In this document: piece after piece, positions 4,938 through 5,896 of the stretch
Layout: each line of letters starts with the position of its first letter
Numbering within the stretch: the stretch's first letter is position 1
Assembly (NCBI GenBank): GCA_964618515.1
Contig: CAZUAS010000142.1
Location: 1 to 5,896, forward strand
From: JAFGNW01 sp964618515
Lineage (GTDB): Bacteria > Zixibacteria > MSB-5A5 > GN15 > FEB-12
Length of the DNA: 5,896 nt
Direction of reading: 5' to 3'
Notes under the pieces: model-generated
Seen by the model: the letters and a program-made list of their open reading frames with translations, nothing else
Told to the model about the DNA's origin: nothing
The model's database searches: none
Program-made: the position numbers and the translations under genes

Positions 4938-5896
4938 TTAAATCCGGATGGTTTCTTCCCGCCGGGCTCCGGTGGAAACCAGGCAGATAGACACTCCGAG
5001 GTCTTCGCAGATAAACTTAAGATAATCCCTGGCTTTTTGGGGCAGGTTGCCGAATTCGGTCGTTCCGGTAGTATCCGCCTGCCAGCCGGGCAGAGTTTTA
5101 TAGATTGGCTGGACATGGCTCAACTCGGCCAAATCCAGGGGCACCTCGCTGAAAATATCACCGTTCAACTTATAGGCGACACAGACCTTGATTTCCGCCA
5201 GTTCATCGAGAACGTCAAGCTTGGTAACGGCGATGGAATCGACGCCGTTAATCCGAACGGCATGGCGCAGGGCCACCAGGTCGAGCCAGCCGCAACGCCG
5301 CGGACGGCCGGTGGTGGCACCGTATTCATCTCCCAGCAGGCGGATTTTTTCCCCGATGTCGTCGACCAGTTCGGTCGGAAACGGCCCGGAACCCACCCGG
5401 GTCGTGTAAGCTTTGATAACGCCCACCACCTCGCCAACCATTTTCGGCCCCACCCCGAGACCCGTCAGCACCCCGCCGACAGTGGTATTGGATGAGGTTG
5501 CAAAGGGGTAAGTGCCCAGGTCAACATCGAGCATACACCCCTGCGCCCCTTCGTACAGAATGACCTTGCCTTCCTTATTGGCTTCGTATAACCGCCGGGA
5601 GACATCGACCATCATCGGCCGGAACATCGGCGCCATGGCCTGAAGGTCATTGAAAGTTCTCTCCAGGTCGGCGCGTTCATCGGTGGAACCATCGAGATAG
5701 CGGGCTTTCATGGTGCGGTTGAACTCAAGTCGCCGTCTAAGTCTTTCCGGGTTGAAAATATCCACCAGACGGATACCATGCCGGGCGACTTTGTCAATGT
5801 AAGCCGGGCCGATTCCCCGCATGGTGGTCCCTATCGACGTAGTGCCGCGGTTGCCCTCGTCCACGGCATCAATCAGTTTATGATACGGCAGTACCA
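4938..5896 (-). CDS. purA: Adenylosuccinate synthetase, partial (N-terminus beyond the contig end)
   Basis: The C-terminal 318 residues or so of a protein of about 430. It catalyses GTP-dependent joining of IMP and aspartate to adenylosuccinate, the first committed step of AMP synthesis, in the cytoplasm. The frame stays open to the window edge. The GTG at 5864 is internal, because the ten upstream codons read VLPYHKLIDA, matching the VLPYH segment of PurA. In the visible fragment, IGTTMRGIGPAY and VARHG carry equivalents of E. coli T129 and R143 (here T24 and R38). YEGAQG is at about 114-119, TRVGSGPFPTEL follows, and ATTGRPRRCGWLD keeps both catalytic arginines (R303 and R305 in E. coli). 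TKLDVLD, the guanine-recognition segment, is at about 224-230, and the C-terminal STGARREETI is present. The missing 110 or so residues include the N-terminal phosphate loop. The protein ends at TIRI, several residues shorter than E. coli. It is the upstream gene of a likely purA-FKBP operon. Confidence 0.97.
   Translation of the reverse strand, partial: VLPYHKLIDAVDEGNRGTTSIGTTMRGIGPAYIDKVARHGIRLVDIFNPERLRRRLEFNRTMKARYLDGSTDERADLERTFNDLQAMAPMFRPMMVDVSRRLYEANKEGKVILYEGAQGCMLDVDLGTYPFATSSNTTVGGVLTGLGVGPKMVGEVVGVIKAYTTRVGSGPFPTELVDDIGEKIRLLGDEYGATTGRPRRCGWLDLVALRHAVRINGVDSIAVTKLDVLDELAEIKVCVAYKLNGDIFSEVPLDLAELSHVQPIYKTLPGWQADTTGTTEFGNLPQKARDYLKFICEDLGVSICLVSTGARREETIRI

Noticed and set aside
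5037..5495. 152-codon plus-strand frame antisense to purA
   Set aside because: A shadow of a highly conserved PurA reading frame; no ribosome binding site or recognisable family.

Overview
This 5,896-base window looks like a complete short contig, or the end of one, from a metagenome or shotgun assembly. Bases 1-48 are not biological: they match the end of an Illumina P7/TruSeq adapter with an 8-base index. The rest is bacterial. The best pointer to the lineage is the first protein, which combines a repeat-built secreted region with a C-terminal domain carrying the 'QNYPNPFN' and 'KMLLLK' signatures. That combination is typical of the FCB group and allied candidate phyla (Zixibacteria-, KSB1- or Marinimicrobia-like, Ignavibacteria). 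The remaining genes are too widespread to refine this, so the phylum is an inference.

Layout. Two genes are on the plus strand: a secreted seven-repeat protein (54-1541) and a bacterial ferritin (1713-2198) with its own sigma-70-type promoter, a strong ribosome binding site and a strong intrinsic terminator. A gene-free stretch (2199-2762) follows, holding that terminator and a run of five hairpins. Everything after it is on the minus strand. In transcription order, right to left, it reads: purA (adenylosuccinate synthetase, N-terminus missing at the contig edge), an FKBP-type peptidyl-prolyl isomerase lipoprotein 47 bases downstream, tRNA-Lys(UUU) with its own promoter, a second gene-poor stretch (4011-4308), and an unrecognised three-helix membrane protein (2763-3947) that converges on the ferritin gene.

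Functionally this is mostly ordinary chromosomal content: iron storage, purine synthesis, envelope protein folding and a tRNA. No phage, transposase, CRISPR or defence gene is visible. The less ordinary items are: the exactly phased 7 x 156-bp repeat gene, likely a seven-bladed beta-propeller; a 34-bp repeat occurring in both intergenic regions, whose first copy opens the hairpin array; the unrecognised membrane protein; and the adapter, which creates a false N-terminus on the first protein. I see no convincing new multi-gene system.
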